Positions 8,849 to 18,197 are shown, numbered from the stretch's first letter. The stretch is 64,000 nt of DNA from Bauldia sp. (GCA_028284325.1 JANQRX010000003.1:62001-126000); one strand, 5' to 3'. The notes: generated from the sequence alone by a model not told the origin. Translations and numbers: made by a program.

Positions 8849-11269
8849 CTATTCGCCGGGGGCGCTGCCCGGCAAGCGGTTGTCGATCACAGCCTTTTCG
8901 GGATCATAGGCCGGCAGCGGCTTGCCCATGAGCCGGCGGCCGATGGAGCGGATCAGCACGACGGTCGCGGGCAGGATCAGCAGATCGCCGGCGAGCGCCG
9001 CAACAAGCGTGAAAGCCGTCAGCCACCCGAACAACCGTAGCGACGGCAGGTCGGAGAAGACGGTCACCGCCATGCCGCAGGCGAGCACCAGCGATGTCAG
9101 GATCAGCGCCGGACCAACCAGCACCGTGGCCCGCTTGACGCCGACGGCCGGGTGCTCGTCGGGTGAGTCCTCCAGCCGGAGCCGGTTGAGGAAGTGGATG
9201 GTGGCGTCCAGACCAAGGCCGAACGCGACGACAAGGGCGACGATGCTGGCGAACTGCAGGCCTTCGTTGAAGTACCACAACACCGCGCCGGAAATGACGA
9301 TGGGGAACAGGCCAGGCAGGATCGCCACGATCATCACCAGCAGCGAACGGAAGGCGATACCCAGCAGGACCGCAACGAAGACCATCTCGATGGTCAGGCT
9401 GCTCGACAGCTGCTGGATCATCGATGCGCTGTTGCGGGCCGCGATCGCCGACAGCCCGGTCACAGCGATGTTGTAGCCCTCATACTCGGTGCGGATTTCG
9501 GCAATCTTGCCCTCCAGCTCCTCCATGATCGGCAGGAGGACGCTGGCGTCGGCATCGGGGATGCGCCCGGACACGACGATCGCATCACGCTCGTCGGCCA
9601 CGAAACGATTGGTCAGCGCCGGCGGAAGGATGTCGACATATTGCTGCAATGTTTCGACGTCCGTAATGCCGGCGTTCTCAGCCAGCCAGGTCCGAAGCGT
9701 GTCGACCGACCAGACATTCGCGAGACCATCCTGCGTCTCGACGATTCTGTGCACGCGGGCGATCACGTCGAGGGCTTCCGTGTCGTAGATCGTCTTGTCC
9801 GGCGGCAGCTCGACCAGCACATCGACCGGATTGGCTCCGGCGAGCTTCTCGTCGATGCTCGAACTCGCCGCCACCGCCTGTTCCTTGTCCGGCACCTGAT
9901 CGGCGAGCCGATAGTGCGGCTCCAGTGTCGCGTAGAACGAGGTGAGGCTGGCGACGACCGCGAGACTGATGAGGCTGTAGAGCAGCGGCCGCCTGATCAT
10001 GCGGTCCGCGATCCAGCCGCAGAACCGCCGCAGCGCATCGACGCCACCGTCCGAGCGCGCGCCCTGGCTCGTGGCAACGGGAATCTTGCGCACGAACAGC
10101 ATGCCGAAAAGCGGGACGAGGGTGACAACGGCGACGAAAGCGATGAGAACCGATATGGCGCCGGCAATCCCGAAGGTGCGGATGAGGTGCGAATCGGAGA
10201 ACATCAATGCGACGAAGGACAACGCCGCGGTCAGATCCGTCACCACAACGGCGGGCCCGACCACCATGACCGCGTAGCGAAATGCCCTCAGCTTGCTGTC
10301 GCCGGCGAGCAGACGGTCACGCGCCGCAAAGGTCATCTGCATGGAATCCGAGAACCCCATCACCATGATCAGCGGCGTCATGACGTTGAGGAACATGTTC
10401 AGGCGGAAGTCGAGCCAGCCAAGGAACCCCAGGGCCCAAAGAATGGCCACCAGCGGCGGTCCGGCCGCGACCAGCATGAACGAGAACCGGCGGAAGAAGA
10501 GAATCGCGATCAGGCTGCCGGCGATGAATCCGAGCGAGTTGTAGAGCAGCCAGTCGCGCTCGACGGCGTTGCGGATTTCGAGCTGCATGACCGGCACGCC
10601 CGACAGGCGACCGCTGACCGAGGTCCCTTCAAGAGCATCGTCGACCCAGCTGCGAATCTCGCCAATGACCGTGCTCAAGCCTCGCCCGACCACGATGTCG
10701 GGCTCGAGGGAAAGCACAATGAGCGCAAGCGAACCGTCCTCCGACAACAGCTTGCCGGCAATGATCTCGTTGGACTTGATCCGCTCGATAAGGGCTTCGT
10801 ATTCGGCACCCTCGGGGAGATCGAACGGAAAGAGCGGCTCCGGGATACCGCCGGGTTTGGGCGCCTGACGCGCGGAAAACAGCGAGATGAGCCCCCTGGT
10901 CCCCTCGACCAGTTGAAGATCGGTGGCAAGATTGCGAAGTGCCTCGAGCGAGGTTCGCTCCAGCACGTCGCCTTCGACGACCACCAGGACATCGAACTCC
11001 GCCGACGGGAAGCGGGCCGTCACCTCCTCGAATTGCCGGAACTCCTCGGTGTCCGATCGGAAGAGCTGGCTGAGGGAGTCGTCCACCTTCAGGAGCGTGA
11101 CCCCGTAGACGGCCAGGCCGGCAAGGACGACCGCGATTACGGCGGAGAGAACCGGTCGATAGAGGGAGATCAGCCCGATCTTCTCGACGCCGAGCGCCAA
11201 CCCGGTCGATTGGATATCGCTGCCGTCCTCGGCCGGTTGGGAGTCTTTGAGCTGAGGTTGATCGGCCAT
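8849..11269 (-). CDS. RND/MMPL-family exporter
   Basis: An inner-membrane protein of 806 residues, in two halves. Each half has one helix, a large periplasmic domain and a five-helix block, as in the COG1033/MMPL group of RND exporters that move lipids or hopanoids. Recognisable parts are VTPLIMVMGFSDSMQMTFA in the first half and VALVVAFGLGLDATIHFLNR in the second, which carry the intramembrane acidic residues of the proton relay. The ATG at 11269 is preferred over an upstream GTG at 11290 because TCAGGG precedes it. It is probably cotranscribed with the small secreted-protein gene 65 bp upstream. Cargo is unknown. Confidence 0.88.
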   Translation of the reverse strand: MADQPQLKDSQPAEDGSDIQSTGLALGVEKIGLISLYRPVLSAVIAVVLAGLAVYGVTLLKVDDSLSQLFRSDTEEFRQFEEVTARFPSAEFDVLVVVEGDVLERTSLEALRNLATDLQLVEGTRGLISLFSARQAPKPGGIPEPLFPFDLPEGAEYEALIERIKSNEIIAGKLLSEDGSLALIVLSLEPDIVVGRGLSTVIGEIRSWVDDALEGTSVSGRLSGVPVMQLEIRNAVERDWLLYNSLGFIAGSLIAILFFRRFSFMLVAAGPPLVAILWALGFLGWLDFRLNMFLNVMTPLIMVMGFSDSMQMTFAARDRLLAGDSKLRAFRYAVMVVGPAVVVTDLTAALSFVALMFSDSHLIRTFGIAGAISVLIAFVAVVTLVPLFGMLFVRKIPVATSQGARSDGGVDALRRFCGWIADRMIRRPLLYSLISLAVVASLTSFYATLEPHYRLADQVPDKEQAVAASSSIDEKLAGANPVDVLVELPPDKTIYDTEALDVIARVHRIVETQDGLANVWSVDTLRTWLAENAGITDVETLQQYVDILPPALTNRFVADERDAIVVSGRIPDADASVLLPIMEELEGKIAEIRTEYEGYNIAVTGLSAIAARNSASMIQQLSSSLTIEMVFVAVLLGIAFRSLLVMIVAILPGLFPIVISGAVLWYFNEGLQFASIVALVVAFGLGLDATIHFLNRLRLEDSPDEHPAVGVKRATVLVGPALILTSLVLACGMAVTVFSDLPSLRLFGWLTAFTLVAALAGDLLILPATVVLIRSIGRRLMGKPLPAYDPEKAVIDNRLPGSAPGE

Positions 11270-11334
11270 CGCTAGGCCCTGACCCGGCACCGCTCGCCGC
11301 TACGTCGGTCCGACGGTCCCGGCATCCTCTGGAA

Positions 11335-11847
11335 TCAGTTTCCGACGGACGACTTGCGAACGGTGATGTCGACGACGCGGATCTCCTGATCCGGCGTCGA
11401 TATCTTGACCCTCTGCCGGTTGCCGTTCGTCGTCACCAGAAGATCGGCGACAAAACCCGGGCCTTCGAGCGCGCCGTCGATCCGGCCAACCTTCGCCGTA
11501 CCCGTCACGGCGCCGCTGATGTTGTTGACGAGTTCTTCCCAGCGCCCGTGAAGATCGCCGCCCACGTTTTCGAAGTAGGCGTTGATCTGAAATGTGTAAC
11601 TGTCGCTGGCACAACGCAGCGCCTGCTGGAGATTATCGTCGTCGTTCTGGTAATACTGCGCCCGGCAACTCAGGCGCTCCCTGGCGCCGCTGGCATAAGT
11701 CACCGTCCCGCTACCGCCCCAGATTCCGTTGATTCCCTTGAAGGGCCCACCGGCGCTGGCCGCGGTGGCCGACAGGAATCCGAGGGCAAGAACAGCCAAG
11801 GGCGTTCCCCTGCGAACGCCACGCAGGAATGAACGGAAATCTCGCAT
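11335..11847 (-). CDS. Small secreted protein of unknown function
   Basis: A 170-residue protein with a clear Sec signal peptide (basic start, LAVLALGFLSATAASA, cleavage after ASA). The mature part begins GGPFKGINGIWGGSGTVTYASG and has two cysteines in ERLSCRAQYY and LRCASD. The pattern suggests a small beta-rich periplasmic protein, found as a conserved hypothetical in alphaproteobacteria. It shares strand and close spacing with the RND exporter downstream, so a role with that exporter is possible but unproved. Confidence 0.75.
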   Translation of the reverse strand: MRDFRSFLRGVRRGTPLAVLALGFLSATAASAGGPFKGINGIWGGSGTVTYASGARERLSCRAQYYQNDDDNLQQALRCASDSYTFQINAYFENVGGDLHGRWEELVNNISGAVTGTAKVGRIDGALEGPGFVADLLVTTNGNRQRVKISTPDQEIRVVDITVRKSSVGN

Positions 11848-12002
11848 CCTAGACTCCTCGTCGCCGCGGACGGGCTCGGCCGCACCTCTCGGTCCGACTC
11901 AAGTCTTCGCGGATAGTAAGTACTCGTGTGCGCGATTGCCAGACGTATCTGGTCGCAGACGGCGCCTCGTTCAACCCTGCCGTCGGCCCATCGGCGGACC
12001 GA

Positions 12003-12248
12003 TCAGCCGCCCCTGACCGAGATCCAGATGAGCCCGAGCAATCCCGCGGTCACGAACGTCACAGCGGCCACCAACCCGCCCTTTCGAACCGTTTCGGTGC
12101 TTTCGCGCCACACCCGCAGGTGGGCAAGGTCCCGCCGCAACTCGCCCAGCGACGCCGGATCGTCGGGGTCGATGCCCAAATGAAGAAAAGTCCGTTGCAC
12201 AAGGTCATGCGCCGCAGAATCCGCCGGGGGTTTTGCATTGTCGGACAT
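12003..12248 (-). CDS. Small membrane protein of the phage lysis module
   Basis: An 81-residue protein with a polar N-terminal half (HLGIDPDDPASLGELRRDLAHLRVWRE) and one C-terminal membrane helix (GGLVAAVTFVTAGLLGLIWI). Its ATG overlaps the stop of the preceding holin-like gene as TGATG, so translation is probably coupled. Position next to an endolysin suggests a lysis accessory (holin or spanin-like) role. This is the last gene of the minus-strand phage cluster. Confidence 0.65.
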   Translation of the reverse strand: MSDNAKPPADSAAHDLVQRTFLHLGIDPDDPASLGELRRDLAHLRVWRESTETVRKGGLVAAVTFVTAGLLGLIWISVRGG

Positions 12249-12454
12249 CAGGCGTGCTCCCGGTTCTTGGGCGCAAGCCAGGTGACCAGATGGCCAATTA
12301 CGAAGGCGCCGGCGGCAGCGCCAATACTGGCGCCCAGATTTTCCGCGTCGCAGGCCTCCAGCGCCGACACCGCGGTCGTGCTGACGGCACCGGCAATCCC
12401 GGCGGCAACGGCCTTGGACGCGACACGGCCAAACAGAAACGTGAGGAGGTTCAT
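12248..12454 (-). CDS. Holin-like small membrane protein
   Basis: A 68-residue hydrophobic protein with an N-terminal amphipathic or membrane segment (MNLLTFLFGRVASKAVAAG) and a second helix (GASIGAAAGAFVIGHLVTWL) ending in a basic tail (PKNREHA). Size, topology and position between the endolysin and another small membrane protein fit a phage holin. The start overlaps the endolysin stop as ATGA, which indicates translational coupling. No sequence family was recognised with certainty. Confidence 0.65.
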   Translation of the reverse strand: MNLLTFLFGRVASKAVAAGIAGAVSTTAVSALEACDAENLGASIGAAAGAFVIGHLVTWLAPKNREHA

Positions 12455-13125
12455 GGCAAGTATCTCCCGAACAACAAGAAAAGGCCGCCCAGAAGGACGG
12501 CCGTGACGAGTGCGATGAGGCGCCAGCTGAAACGCCTTGGTAATGGCGGGTCGCGCGGCCCGGTCGTGGCCGGAACATCGGCCCGGCCATCGGCCGTCGA
12601 CCTGGCCATCTGGACCGCTTGGCGGCGCACATCTTCCACCCGGCGGGACCAGCCCGTTCCGAACGTCCGCCATGTCGACAAGCGACGAAGAAACCGCAGC
12701 CGGGCGTCGCAGATATCGTTGACGAGTCGCGCCGCATCGGCCGCATGGGCGGCCTCCAGCGTCACCGGACCGACGGTTCCGTCATCGACGACGCCAAGCG
12801 CTCTCTGGAGGAAGACGGCGGCCCGGTGCGGTCCGCTGTTCACCGCGAGATCGAACACGGCGTAGTCGACCCCGGCGGGCAGTTCGTCACCGCGCACCGC
12901 ATCCCAGTAGCCGCGGCGGTAGACGATCGCCGCGTGGTCCGGCGTGAGCCTCTTCACGTCAACGACGTCGGTGTCACCGTCGCCGTCGATGTCGATCCCG
13001 TAGCGACGCGCCGTCCTGAGCGTGACGCCGAGATTGGTCGGCCCGCCCGGATCGGCGCGGTGGTTCACGTAGCCGCCCTCATGCGCGAGCACGAGCAGCA
13101 GCGCGCCGTCGAAGACGTGCTTCAT
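12451..13125 (-). CDS. Phage endolysin, glycoside hydrolase family 108 (N-acetylmuramidase)
   Basis: A 224-residue lysozyme. The GH108 signature is clear: the catalytic Glu in VLAHEGGYVNHRADPGGPTN (residues 12-31), the YRRGYWD motif, and the C-terminal partner-domain motif YAVFDLAVNSGP with FLQRALGV. A C-terminal hydrophobic helix (LIALVTAVLLGGLFLLFG) is present, as in several membrane-anchored phage lysozymes of this family. It degrades peptidoglycan at the end of the lytic cycle. It forms an overlapping three-gene lysis unit with the two genes downstream. Confidence 0.9.
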   Translation of the reverse strand: MKHVFDGALLLVLAHEGGYVNHRADPGGPTNLGVTLRTARRYGIDIDGDGDTDVVDVKRLTPDHAAIVYRRGYWDAVRGDELPAGVDYAVFDLAVNSGPHRAAVFLQRALGVVDDGTVGPVTLEAAHAADAARLVNDICDARLRFLRRLSTWRTFGTGWSRRVEDVRRQAVQMARSTADGRADVPATTGPRDPPLPRRFSWRLIALVTAVLLGGLFLLFGRYLP

Positions 13126-13728
13126 GGTCTCTGATTTCCGTTCGGCTGTGGTTCGTTCAGGCGTTTCCGGTTTCCCGGTCGCGGTTACCTCGCCTGGCCT
13201 CTTGCAAGCCGGTCACTGAGTGGTCAGCGTGAGCCGCCGCTGGCAGCCGAGACAACCAGCACCATGGCGCGGACAGCGAGTGGACAATCGAGCGGGGAGC
13301 GCTATCCGCTGCCGGCCGTGACCACATACGAATGAGCACGAGGCGAGGTCGGCTGGCTTGTAGCGAGCTTGTCACCGCTTCTGGTGGCCGCAGCGCTGTC
13401 CTTCGGATTGCACAGACCGTGCCTTTAGGCGCTGATGCGGCGCATATGGCGGAGGCCGCCTGCGGCCAGGTGCAGGGGAGGAACAGCGTCTCGAAGAGAC
13501 GCCATCTGCGTGTCGGCGAACGGCTGGGACGCCGGCCGGGGCACGCTGACAAGGTTCACTCCAGGTCCTACGGCACGACTTTCGCGTCGGCCGATCTCTG
13601 ACTTTTCACCAGCGGCTAGTGCCAATGACCGGTGAGGTCGACATCGTTCATTCGTGGTTGTGCACGTAATGCGCGTGATATATGAGAAAAGCTCTCTATA
13701 CGAGCATTGATAATGCCACGGGCAAACG
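13126..13728. other. 603-bp stretch without a convincing gene
   Basis: No open frame here has a credible start, codon pattern or recognisable product on either strand. The right end (about 13,650-13,728) is markedly more AT-rich than its surroundings. There a TTGTGC box at about 13,654 is 17 bp from TATGAG, a plausible promoter for the plus-strand methyltransferase that follows. Confidence 0.5.
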
Positions 13729-14337
13729 ATGTCGGTCATCACTGACTACATTCGCCGCGAAGTGAACCAATTGCGTTCGGCCCCGAAGTGGAGGCGGCTA
13801 GCGAACAACCTGTCGATACGGCTTGACCTGGGATCAGGTGACAAGCGCGGGACCGATGGTTGGACCACCGTCGACATGGCGGGCGACCCGGACATTCGCT
13901 GGGACCTGAAGCGCGGAATTCCGCTCCCGGAGGATTCCGTCGAGACGATCTACTCGTCTCACATGTTCGAGCATATTCCCTTTCAGCGGCTGCTCCGTCT
14001 GATCGGGGAATGCCACCGCGTCCTTAGGCCAGGCGGCCGGGTACTCGTCTGTGTGCCCAATGCCCGCCTGTACGTGGACGCCTATGTTGAGGGCCGCGAA
14101 GCGGAACCGGCCGAGAACATGTACGCGCCCGCCCTCACGCCGACGGGCTCTAAGATCGACGTTCTGAATTACACCGCCTATATGAGCGAGGCTCACAAAT
14201 ACATGTTCGACGAGGAGAACCTGCCGAACACACTTCGCGCCGGCGGATTCAGGCATGCAGAATTGCGCGACTTCGACCCGGCGATCGACTACGAGATTTA
14301 CCGCCCGATCTCGCTCTACGCTGTAGCAAAGAAATAG
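13729..14337 (+). CDS. SAM-dependent methyltransferase (type 11) carried in the phage cluster
   Basis: A 202-residue class I methyltransferase. The SAM-binding motif is RLDLGSGDKRGTDGWTTVD (about 31-49), with FEHIPFQRLLRLIGECHRVL and LRPGGRVLVCVPNARL following in the order typical of Methyltransf_11 proteins. It resembles predicted SAM-dependent enzymes in surface-polysaccharide loci. It is on the strand opposite to the phage genes and is flanked by an AT-richer promoter region, so it is probably an accessory (moron-type) gene expressed from its own promoter. The substrate is unknown. Confidence 0.82.
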   Translation: MSVITDYIRREVNQLRSAPKWRRLANNLSIRLDLGSGDKRGTDGWTTVDMAGDPDIRWDLKRGIPLPEDSVETIYSSHMFEHIPFQRLLRLIGECHRVLRPGGRVLVCVPNARLYVDAYVEGREAEPAENMYAPALTPTGSKIDVLNYTAYMSEAHKYMFDEENLPNTLRAGGFRHAELRDFDPAIDYEIYRPISLYAVAKK

Positions 14338-14343
14338 GTGCGA

Positions 14344-15159
14344 TCACGGAAGCGACGACCAGCGTGTCTTGCACGCGGTGTAGAGCGACGACAGCGCACT
14401 CGCACCGATAGCCCGGTTCCAGATCGCGGCCGCGTAGACGCGTGCCCCGTTGCTCAACGCATTCGTAGTCGGGTCGATAGCCCCAATAGCGAAGGCATGT
14501 GAGGCGTTGCTACCGGTGGGGCTGGTATAGGTCGAAGTGTCGCTGTCGGTGCTGTTGTTTATTTGCCAGCGCAGACCACCTGACCCGGCCGCCTCGTCGA
14601 GCGACATGCCCATGAAGTTGATCGCGCTTGTTGTGTGAGATGCCGAACCAGAGTCGGCGACCAGCGCGTTGGCGCTTGGTGCACGGCGAACGGTTAGATA
14701 CGCCTTGGTCGCATCGATGCTCAGATAGAAACTAGCGCCACTATTGAACCCGTTGCCGAAAAGCCCTTGGCCAGAGCCCGAGACCGGCCAGTGGATCGCC
14801 AGCAGCGTGAACGTCGCGTTGTCCTTGTGGAAAGGGTCGTCGCCCCATGCTGACGTGACTTCCTGGAAGAAATCGCCGCCGTCAAACGACCAGTATTCGC
14901 TTTCCGAGAGCCCGCCGGCCGTACCGTTGAACGTCGGGTCGTCGCTGCCGGCGCTGCCATCCGCGCCTCGATAGAAATCCGTGCCGGCACCGCTGACCAG
15001 ATTGGACCACGTCTGCCCCGAGCCGGAGTAGGACGAGCTGTCGCCAGCGTCGAGCACGACCAGAAGGCCTGACTCCTCGCCCTCGCCTTCGATGATCTGT
15101 TTGAGGTTTTTTGCACCGGAAGAGCCAGCCCACCCGGTCGTCGGCGTGAGGAGGGTCAT
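14344..15159 (-). CDS. Tail-fibre-type protein with LamG/concanavalin-like domain
   Basis: A 271-residue beta-rich protein. After a short N-terminal lead (GAKNLKQIIEGEGEESGLLV) comes a lectin-like jelly-roll region with VLDAGDSSSYSGSGQTWSNL, the pattern seen in phage LamG-like receptor-binding domains, then YWSFDGGDFF and AAIWNRAIGASALSSLY near the end. Such domains bind glycans or other surface receptors. It is the last of three overlapping minus-strand genes, its start overlapping the previous stop as ATGA. Confidence 0.75.
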   Translation of the reverse strand: MTLLTPTTGWAGSSGAKNLKQIIEGEGEESGLLVVLDAGDSSSYSGSGQTWSNLVSGAGTDFYRGADGSAGSDDPTFNGTAGGLSESEYWSFDGGDFFQEVTSAWGDDPFHKDNATFTLLAIHWPVSGSGQGLFGNGFNSGASFYLSIDATKAYLTVRRAPSANALVADSGSASHTTSAINFMGMSLDEAAGSGGLRWQINNSTDSDTSTYTSPTGSNASHAFAIGAIDPTTNALSNGARVYAAAIWNRAIGASALSSLYTACKTRWSSLP

Positions 15160-15674
15160 GTTCGTTCTTCCGGCGCCAACAGCGCGGCGATCTGCGTATC
15201 GCTCAAGCCGAGCGAGCCTGACAGCAGCGCCACCATCTCCGGGTCGGGTGGATCGGCACGGACGTCCGGTGCGGCACGCCAGCGTTCCTGCTGTTTGAGT
15301 GTCATCGCGCCCAGGACGCGTGCGATCTGATCCTCGGTCAGCCGCTCGATGATGGCGAGTTTGGCAAGTCGCCGCGGGGGCGGCGGCGGCGCATCCGCGA
15401 CCGGCGCGGTCTCGATCACCGTGTTGCTGGCGTCGTCGTAGGTCTTCAACCGCGGCCCGTCCTCGACCTTGCCGGCCGGCGGCTCGAAGCCGACGAAGGC
15501 AGCGACGCGAAACTCGTCGTCCTCCCAGCCGATCGTCACCGGCGAAACCAGCCGTCCGCCGGAGCGGTCGGGATGCGGCACCAAGCCCGCACCGTCGGTG
15601 AGGACATTCCCGACCGGTGACCAGGTCGTCGGATCGGCGGGATCGGATTTGCGAATGAGAATGGCCTGGGTCAT
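15156..15674 (-). CDS. Phage tail-associated protein, function unknown
   Basis: A 172-residue protein. The N-terminal ~75 residues look beta-rich (ILIRKSDPADPTTWSPVG), the middle holds a proline run (PPPPPRR), and the C-terminal part is helical (LAKLAIIERLTEDQIARVLG). It overlaps the fibre-type genes on both sides by 4 bp, so the three are one translational unit. The C-terminal helices could act as a chaperone or assembly segment for the fibre; this is inference from position alone. Confidence 0.6.
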   Translation of the reverse strand: MTQAILIRKSDPADPTTWSPVGNVLTDGAGLVPHPDRSGGRLVSPVTIGWEDDEFRVAAFVGFEPPAGKVEDGPRLKTYDDASNTVIETAPVADAPPPPPRRLAKLAIIERLTEDQIARVLGAMTLKQQERWRAAPDVRADPPDPEMVALLSGSLGLSDTQIAALLAPEERT

Positions 15675-16609
15675 CACTGCATCGCCTGCACAATGAGAAG
15701 GGAGCCCTGCTCGCCGACCGAGCAGTGGCAGCGGAACTTGTTGCCGTTGGTGGTGTCGAAGCTGTCGCCGGCGACCTTGGTCCACCCCGACGTCGTGATC
15801 GCACCGGCCGAAGCGCCGTTGACGATGTCGACGAGACACGACCCTTTGACGGTGCCCGGCGCCAGCGTGTGAGCGCCGTTGTTGGTGGCGTGCTGCAGCG
15901 GCCTATCGCCCATGTCGAGCGTCAGCGTTCCGGACGACTGTGTGCCGAGGTTCTTCGACGTGACCGTCGCACCGCCGGTGAGAGCCTGATTTTCGGTCGT
16001 CAGCAGGGCATCGACATAGGCCTTGATCGCCTGTTGCGTGCTCAGCGCCGTGGCGCTGTCGGAGGACATGTCGTCCTCGTCCTTCACCGCGGTCCCGCTG
16101 ACGCCGCCGTCGAGGACAGCGCTTGACAGCGTCTTGTTGGAGAGAGCTTGGGTCGCAGTCAGGCCGACAAGCTGCTCGGAGATACCGGCGGGATCGTAGC
16201 TCGACCGCGCGAGGCCATTGAGCGCCTCTCCCCCGGCTCTTTGATAGGCGACGACGCGAGCGTTACCGACGTCGTCGGAGATGACGATCGCGGCGTCGTT
16301 GGCCACCGCCACGATGTTCGCTGCGCCTGGCAGGATGAGCGATACGGCGTTGTGGGTCAGGGTCGCGGCGCCAGTGAACCGGACAAGTTTGAAACGATTG
16401 GGCGCCGAGCCGAACGACGAGATCGTCGCTGTGCCTGTGATTCGGTTGAAGACCGCATCCGATCCCAGGAGATCGGTGGTCGCGGCACTTGCCAGCTCCG
16501 CCTCGTTGGCCGAGGCGAGAACTCCCAGCCCGGTGAAACCGTAGGCCGCAATTGGCACAGACGTGCTCAGACTCGCTGCTGTGACCCGGTCCGTCAGGGT
16601 TGTTGCCAT
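15674..16609 (-). CDS. Tail fibre protein
   Basis: A 311-residue fibre-type protein. It carries the motif ALSTQQAIKAYVD (about residues 188-200) and an ALSNKTLSSA repeat-like segment, both common in phage tail fibres just before a C-terminal beta domain. The C-terminus (TKVAGDSFDTTNGNKFRCHC, SLLIVQAM) resembles the beta-strand ends of trimeric fibres. It begins the fibre block and is followed by two overlapping genes. Confidence 0.75.
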   Translation of the reverse strand: MATTLTDRVTAASLSTSVPIAAYGFTGLGVLASANEAELASAATTDLLGSDAVFNRITGTATISSFGSAPNRFKLVRFTGAATLTHNAVSLILPGAANIVAVANDAAIVISDDVGNARVVAYQRAGGEALNGLARSSYDPAGISEQLVGLTATQALSNKTLSSAVLDGGVSGTAVKDEDDMSSDSATALSTQQAIKAYVDALLTTENQALTGGATVTSKNLGTQSSGTLTLDMGDRPLQHATNNGAHTLAPGTVKGSCLVDIVNGASAGAITTSGWTKVAGDSFDTTNGNKFRCHCSVGEQGSLLIVQAMQ

Positions 16610-16678
16610 GTTGACCGCTCCTTTTCGACGCGCTGAAAGTCGACCTGTGAGCTCCGGCGCGTGTAGATTTATGGTTCG

Positions 16679-17653
16679 ATGATCCGATCGAAGCCCTGGC
16701 GTCGACCTGTTGTCTGGTTGGCTGCATTCGCGTTGGCGGCTGTAGCTGTCTGGTTCTCGCCGATCCTGACCCCCCAGTGGCGGCAGGATCACTGCGTGTT
16801 CGGCACTGTCTCGAACGCCGACTATCTCGAGCTTCTGCAGGAAGCCCGGATCCTGACTGAAGCCGAGCGCCGTGCATGGCTCGCCCATGTCGCCGCGCGG
16901 CGCGTGGATCGGGGAGGATCCCTGATGAGCCGACAGTACGAGGCTCTGGCTGCCGGTCGCCCTTCGATCGACCAGAGGATTGCGGCCATGCACGCCCTCC
17001 TCCGCGCCTACGGCGCCGAGTTCCGGCGGACCGAACCGGACAACGCCAATCCGTGGGGGTTGCGGCCCGACGTCGGCCCTGCGGCCGTCGGCTTCGTTTA
17101 TCGTCTTCGCCTCGATCGGCTGGGTGACTGGCGACTGATCCGGCGCTGGGTCCGCCTCGATGGCACGTTCGCCGTGCGCGATCTCCAGCCGGGCCTCGAG
17201 CGTGCACGCGGATCGAAGAGCAACTCGCTGATCCTCAGCGTGACCGGCACCGGTACGACGCCCCAGCTTCGCTCGCCGCCGCGATCCGGATTTCACGACT
17301 GCCCACCGGTTCCGCCAAGTCATTGGCAGCGCCTGCATGCCCTGACGTCCGAAACACCGATCGCTGCCGCGACGGCAGATTCGGCAAGCGCACAATCGGC
17401 CTATCGCAATGTCCTCCGCCTCGCGGAGAACTTTCTCGATCGCGGTCGCATCAGACTTGCCCTGCCACACCTGGAACGTGGCCTGATGCTGGCCGAGACC
17501 CTCCATCCTGACGGCAACGAGACCGTCGCCGTGATCCTCGATCGACTGGCTGCGGCGTATCGCGCTGTCGGCCAGCCGCTGAGAGCTTCGGAGTATGATG
17601 GTCGCGCCGCCGACATCCGCATCCGCGCCGCGGAAGGGACCACCGAACCATAG
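16679..17653 (+). CDS. Membrane-anchored protein with TPR-like C-terminus, opposite strand to phage genes
   Basis: A 324-residue protein with one N-terminal helix (VVWLAAFALAAVAVWFSPIL), so most of it should be periplasmic. The C-terminal ~90 residues look like two or three TPR-type helical hairpins (AQSAYRNVLRLAENFLDRG, ALPHLERGLMLAETLHPDG). I do not recognise a family. It converges on the minus-strand gene to its right (1 bp gap) and is transcribed against the phage operon, so it is another accessory gene. The ATG at 16679 lies only 8 bp after a TAGATT box, so its mRNA may be nearly leaderless. Confidence 0.65.
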   Translation: MIRSKPWRRPVVWLAAFALAAVAVWFSPILTPQWRQDHCVFGTVSNADYLELLQEARILTEAERRAWLAHVAARRVDRGGSLMSRQYEALAAGRPSIDQRIAAMHALLRAYGAEFRRTEPDNANPWGLRPDVGPAAVGFVYRLRLDRLGDWRLIRRWVRLDGTFAVRDLQPGLERARGSKSNSLILSVTGTGTTPQLRSPPRSGFHDCPPVPPSHWQRLHALTSETPIAAATADSASAQSAYRNVLRLAENFLDRGRIRLALPHLERGLMLAETLHPDGNETVAVILDRLAAAYRAVGQPLRASEYDGRAADIRIRAAEGTTEP

Positions 17654-17654
17654 A

Positions 17655-18197
17655 TCAGCCGGCCCTTGGGTAGAGTCGCGCCAGCTCCCGTTCCGCGAGC
17701 GCCTCGCTCGCCACCGGACTCGTCATCCGCACCCCGTCCGTGCACCGTTCGACCACAAAGCCGCTGCCCGTCCAGGCCACCCGGTACACGCCATCGTCAA
17801 GAAGCCGACGTACTCGGCGACCGAGTTGCATGATCCGGTGTCCGGTGAGGTCGACCGCTTCGGCCGATGCGTCCGCGACGACCACCTCGGCGGCCCACGA
17901 TTCATCGTAGGCGACCACATACAGGTGATCGTGCCGTCGAAACGCCTTGCCGCTCCTCTGCACAAGCGACCAGATCGACGGCTCCTTGAGGTCGTCCGCC
18001 ACAGCCGCATTCGGCAGCCGAACCAGCCAGCTCCGCCAGCCGAATCCCTCGCTGTTCAGGACGACATTGGCCGGGTCGGCCTTTGGTCGCCGAAGTCGGC
18101 GGTCGGCCCCCCGGTCGGCATCCTCATCGGCAGCGTCGCGAGCGTCGGCAACCTTCGCCGGCCGCCTGGATTTTGTTCTCGGATTACCGGTCGCCAT
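17655..18197 (-). CDS. Phage virion-associated protein, function unknown
   Basis: A 180-residue protein. It opens with a basic, low-complexity segment rich in Arg/Asp/Ala (to about residue 40) and then has a compact domain with NSEGFGWRSWLVRLPNAA and HDHLYVVAYDESWAAEVVV. The ATG at 18197 has GGGGAG upstream, while a further ATG at 18239 has none. It lies between internal-protein-like genes and the fibre block, a place where T7-like phages encode internal or tail-tip proteins, but no family is recognised. Confidence 0.55.
   Translation of the reverse strand: MATGNPRTKSRRPAKVADARDAADEDADRGADRRLRRPKADPANVVLNSEGFGWRSWLVRLPNAAVADDLKEPSIWSLVQRSGKAFRRHDHLYVVAYDESWAAEVVVADASAEAVDLTGHRIMQLGRRVRRLLDDGVYRVAWTGSGFVVERCTDGVRMTSPVASEALAERELARLYPRAG

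Noticed and set aside
9194-11275. A 693-codon plus-strand frame opposite the RND exporter
   Set aside because: Asp/Arg/Glu/His-rich without domains; explained as the complement of the exporter's codons.
13157-13552. A possible 131-residue minus-strand protein between the endolysin and methyltransferase genes
   Set aside because: Pro/Arg/Ser-rich chance composition, no ribosome site, no recognisable product.
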